Source: Methanomassiliicoccaceae archaeon
GTDB lineage: Archaea; Thermoplasmatota; Thermoplasmata; Methanomassiliicoccales; Methanomethylophilaceae
Length of the DNA: 14,142 nucleotides
NCBI GenBank assembly: GCA_009780795.1
Contig: WQZJ01000019.1
Location: 1 to 14,142 of the forward strand
Direction of reading: 5' to 3'
The position numbers were made by a program, and so were the translations under genes. Shown here one piece after another: positions 13,048-14,142 of the stretch (the first letter of the stretch is position 1; every line of letters starts with the position of its first letter). The notes below the pieces were generated by a model. That model worked only from the letters and a program-made list of their open reading frames with translations. It did not search any database and was not told the DNA's origin.

Positions 13048-13611
13048 ATGAAGTTCCCACCGGCATCGGACATCCGAAAGAAGAGGAAGGGGCTGGATGT
13101 CACACAGGCCCAACTCGCCGCCGCATCCGGGATAAGTCAGAGCACGATCGCCAAGATAGAAAGGGACAACATATCCGCAAGTTACGCCACCATCGTCAAA
13201 TTATTCGAGACGCTGGACGAACTGAGGAACAGGAACGAACGGAACCTGACCGCCGCGGATGTCGCATCCAAAGGTATCGTGACCGTGCAGTGCACGGAGA
13301 AGGTAAAGACGGCATCCGACCTGATGAGGACCACCGGCTATTCTCAATTACCCGTTCTGAGAGGGGATTCGCCGGTAGGCAGTATATCGGAGAGGAGCAT
13401 ATTCGAACTGGTCCGCCAGGGAAGAACGATGGACGAGTTAGTGGAGACGACGATCGCGAGAGTAATGGACGAATCATTCCCGGTGGTCACCGAGAGTACT
13501 CCGATGACCTCGGTGACGTCCATGATGAGCAACTGCAACGCGGTACTCGTCGCCAGAAAAGGAAAGATCGTCGGTGTGATCACGAATGCCGACATGCTGA
13601 AGATGATATGA
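13048..13611 (+). CDS. XRE-type transcription regulator with two CBS domains
   Basis: A 187-residue predicted DNA-binding protein of the COG3620 type. Residues 8-62 are an XRE helix-turn-helix (TQAQLAAASGISQSTIAKIE is the core). Two CBS domains follow at about 70-125 (VQCTEKVKTASDLMRTTGYS, then QLPVLRGDSPVGSISE) and 130-187 (FPVVTESTPMTSVTSMM, then GKIVGVITNADMLKMI). A CBS pair usually binds an adenosyl compound; a CBS module from Methanocaldococcus (MJ0100) is known to bind SAM and methylthioadenosine. The gene diverges from the SAM synthetase gene with 106 bases between them, so SAM-responsive control of mat is a reasonable inference. The ATG start lacks a ribosome site, and a TATA-like box about 27 bases upstream suggests a leaderless transcript. 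The gene ends 14 bases before the convergent RNase Z gene. Confidence 0.88.
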   Translation: MKFPPASDIRKKRKGLDVTQAQLAAASGISQSTIAKIERDNISASYATIVKLFETLDELRNRNERNLTAADVASKGIVTVQCTEKVKTASDLMRTTGYSQLPVLRGDSPVGSISERSIFELVRQGRTMDELVETTIARVMDESFPVVTESTPMTSVTSMMSNCNAVLVARKGKIVGVITNADMLKMI

Positions 13612-13625
13612 TATCGGCCTCTTGC

Positions 13626-14142
13626 CTATTTTACTGTGAATAAGAGCATATCTTTCGCTAATATCGTGTTCTCGAACGTTTCACGGCATTCGTCCTCGAT
13701 CACTGTCAGATCATCGTAACGGTTGCTCATGTGCGTCACGAACAGCACGGAGACGTTCGCGTCCCTTGCCACCGACGCTGCGTCCTTCGCGGTGGAATGC
13801 ATATGCTCCTTCGCAAGCCCGGAGTCCTTCGAGATGTAAGTGGACTCGTGGATGAGCACGTCCGCGTCCCTTGCCATCTCCGTCACGCGGTCGCATTTCA
13901 CAGTATCGCCGGAATAGACTATCTTACGCCCCTTTCTTGAAGGCCCTATGATGTCGTCCGGCCTCACGCCGTTCACGGTCTCGCCCTTCTGAAGTCTGGA
14001 GAAGTCCGGACCTGGGCTCAGACCGAGTGCGGTCGCCTTCGAACGGTCGAACTTTCCGGGGCGTTCGTTCTCCTCGAACGCAAAACCGAGCGACGGGATG
14101 CCGTGCGTGACGCTGAACGTCGTGACAATGAAGTCCTTGAAC
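13626..14142 (-). CDS. rnz: Ribonuclease Z, C-terminal part (5' end outside window)
   Basis: RNase Z is a zinc-dependent metallo-beta-lactamase nuclease that trims the 3' ends of tRNA precursors. The frame is open to the window edge, and 171 residues are visible. Recognisable features in order are the substrate-side segment FEENERPGKFDRSKATALG, LSPGPDFSRLQKGETV, the zinc-ligand region IVYSGDT, LIHESTY, the EHMHST motif and the final THMSNRYDD, which corresponds to the family's THISSRY. An apparent GTG start at 13976 is internal; the coding sequence clearly continues upstream. It ends in TAG, beyond which the frame runs antisense through the XRE-CBS gene, so TAG is a true stop here. The N-terminal HxHxDH zinc motif would lie outside the window. 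Confidence 0.93.
   Translation of the reverse strand, partial: FKDFIVTTFSVTHGIPSLGFAFEENERPGKFDRSKATALGLSPGPDFSRLQKGETVNGVRPDDIIGPSRKGRKIVYSGDTVKCDRVTEMARDADVLIHESTYISKDSGLAKEHMHSTAKDAASVARDANVSVLFVTHMSNRYDDLTVIEDECRETFENTILAKDMLLFTVK

Noticed and set aside
13344..13628. Read-through of the TAG at the end of RNase Z into a minus-strand frame
   Set aside because: The RNase Z family normally ends near this point, and the extension is only the antisense of the XRE-CBS gene.
1..14142. tRNA genes, CRISPR arrays, insertion sequences, integrases or defence genes
   Set aside because: I found no cloverleaf, regularly spaced repeats, terminal inverted repeats or transposase motifs; the only large repeat is the pstB-phoU duplication.

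Overview
The window looks archaeal, most likely a euryarchaeon of the Thermoplasmatota. A methanogen such as a Methanomassiliicoccales member is my best guess, not a proven assignment. The evidence is an archaeal-type S-adenosylmethionine synthetase of 400 residues, a phosphate regulator joining an AbrB domain to PhoU domains, a DUF1638 protein (a family I know mainly from methanogens), a COG3620-like XRE-CBS regulator, and promoters built from a TATA-like box about 24-26 bases before the start codon, which suggests leaderless mRNAs. Fourteen of the 16 genes end in TGA, two in TAG and none in TAA.

Region 1 (1-7201) is a phosphate-uptake (Pst) locus with a duplicated end. The window opens inside a first pstB, followed by a first phoU. 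A convergent gene encodes an AbrB-PhoU regulator, and a small membrane-anchored protein of unknown function diverges from it. A complete operon follows: pstS, a single gene fusing the PstC and PstA permeases, a second pstB and a second phoU. The segment 1-1033 (pstB end plus phoU) aligns with 6169-7201 at a constant offset of 6168 with no gap. All four same-strand junctions in the locus have the same layout: a TGA stop, exactly four bases, then the next start. AT-rich inverted repeats lie in the two intergenic regions and may be operators for phosphate control.

Region 2 (7196-11108) holds a DUF1638 gene and a divergent radical SAM gene. Convergent to the latter is a two-gene operon on the minus strand, a TIM-barrel isomerase/epimerase-like protein overlapping a MenA-like UbiA prenyltransferase by ATGA. 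The UbiA protein has an altered second aspartate motif. No pathway can be assigned; a prenylated lipid or quinone-like product is only a guess.

Region 3 (11153-13611) contains the SAM synthetase gene, with a winged-helix regulator just downstream in the same operon and an XRE-CBS regulator divergent from it. A perfect TGTGA-N5-TCACA repeat lies just downstream of the SAM synthetase TATA-like box. Together these suggest local control of SAM supply.

Region 4 (13626-14142) is the C-terminal part of ribonuclease Z, cut by the window edge. I saw no tRNA, rRNA, CRISPR array, insertion sequence or integrase. No gap between genes exceeds about 200 bases.
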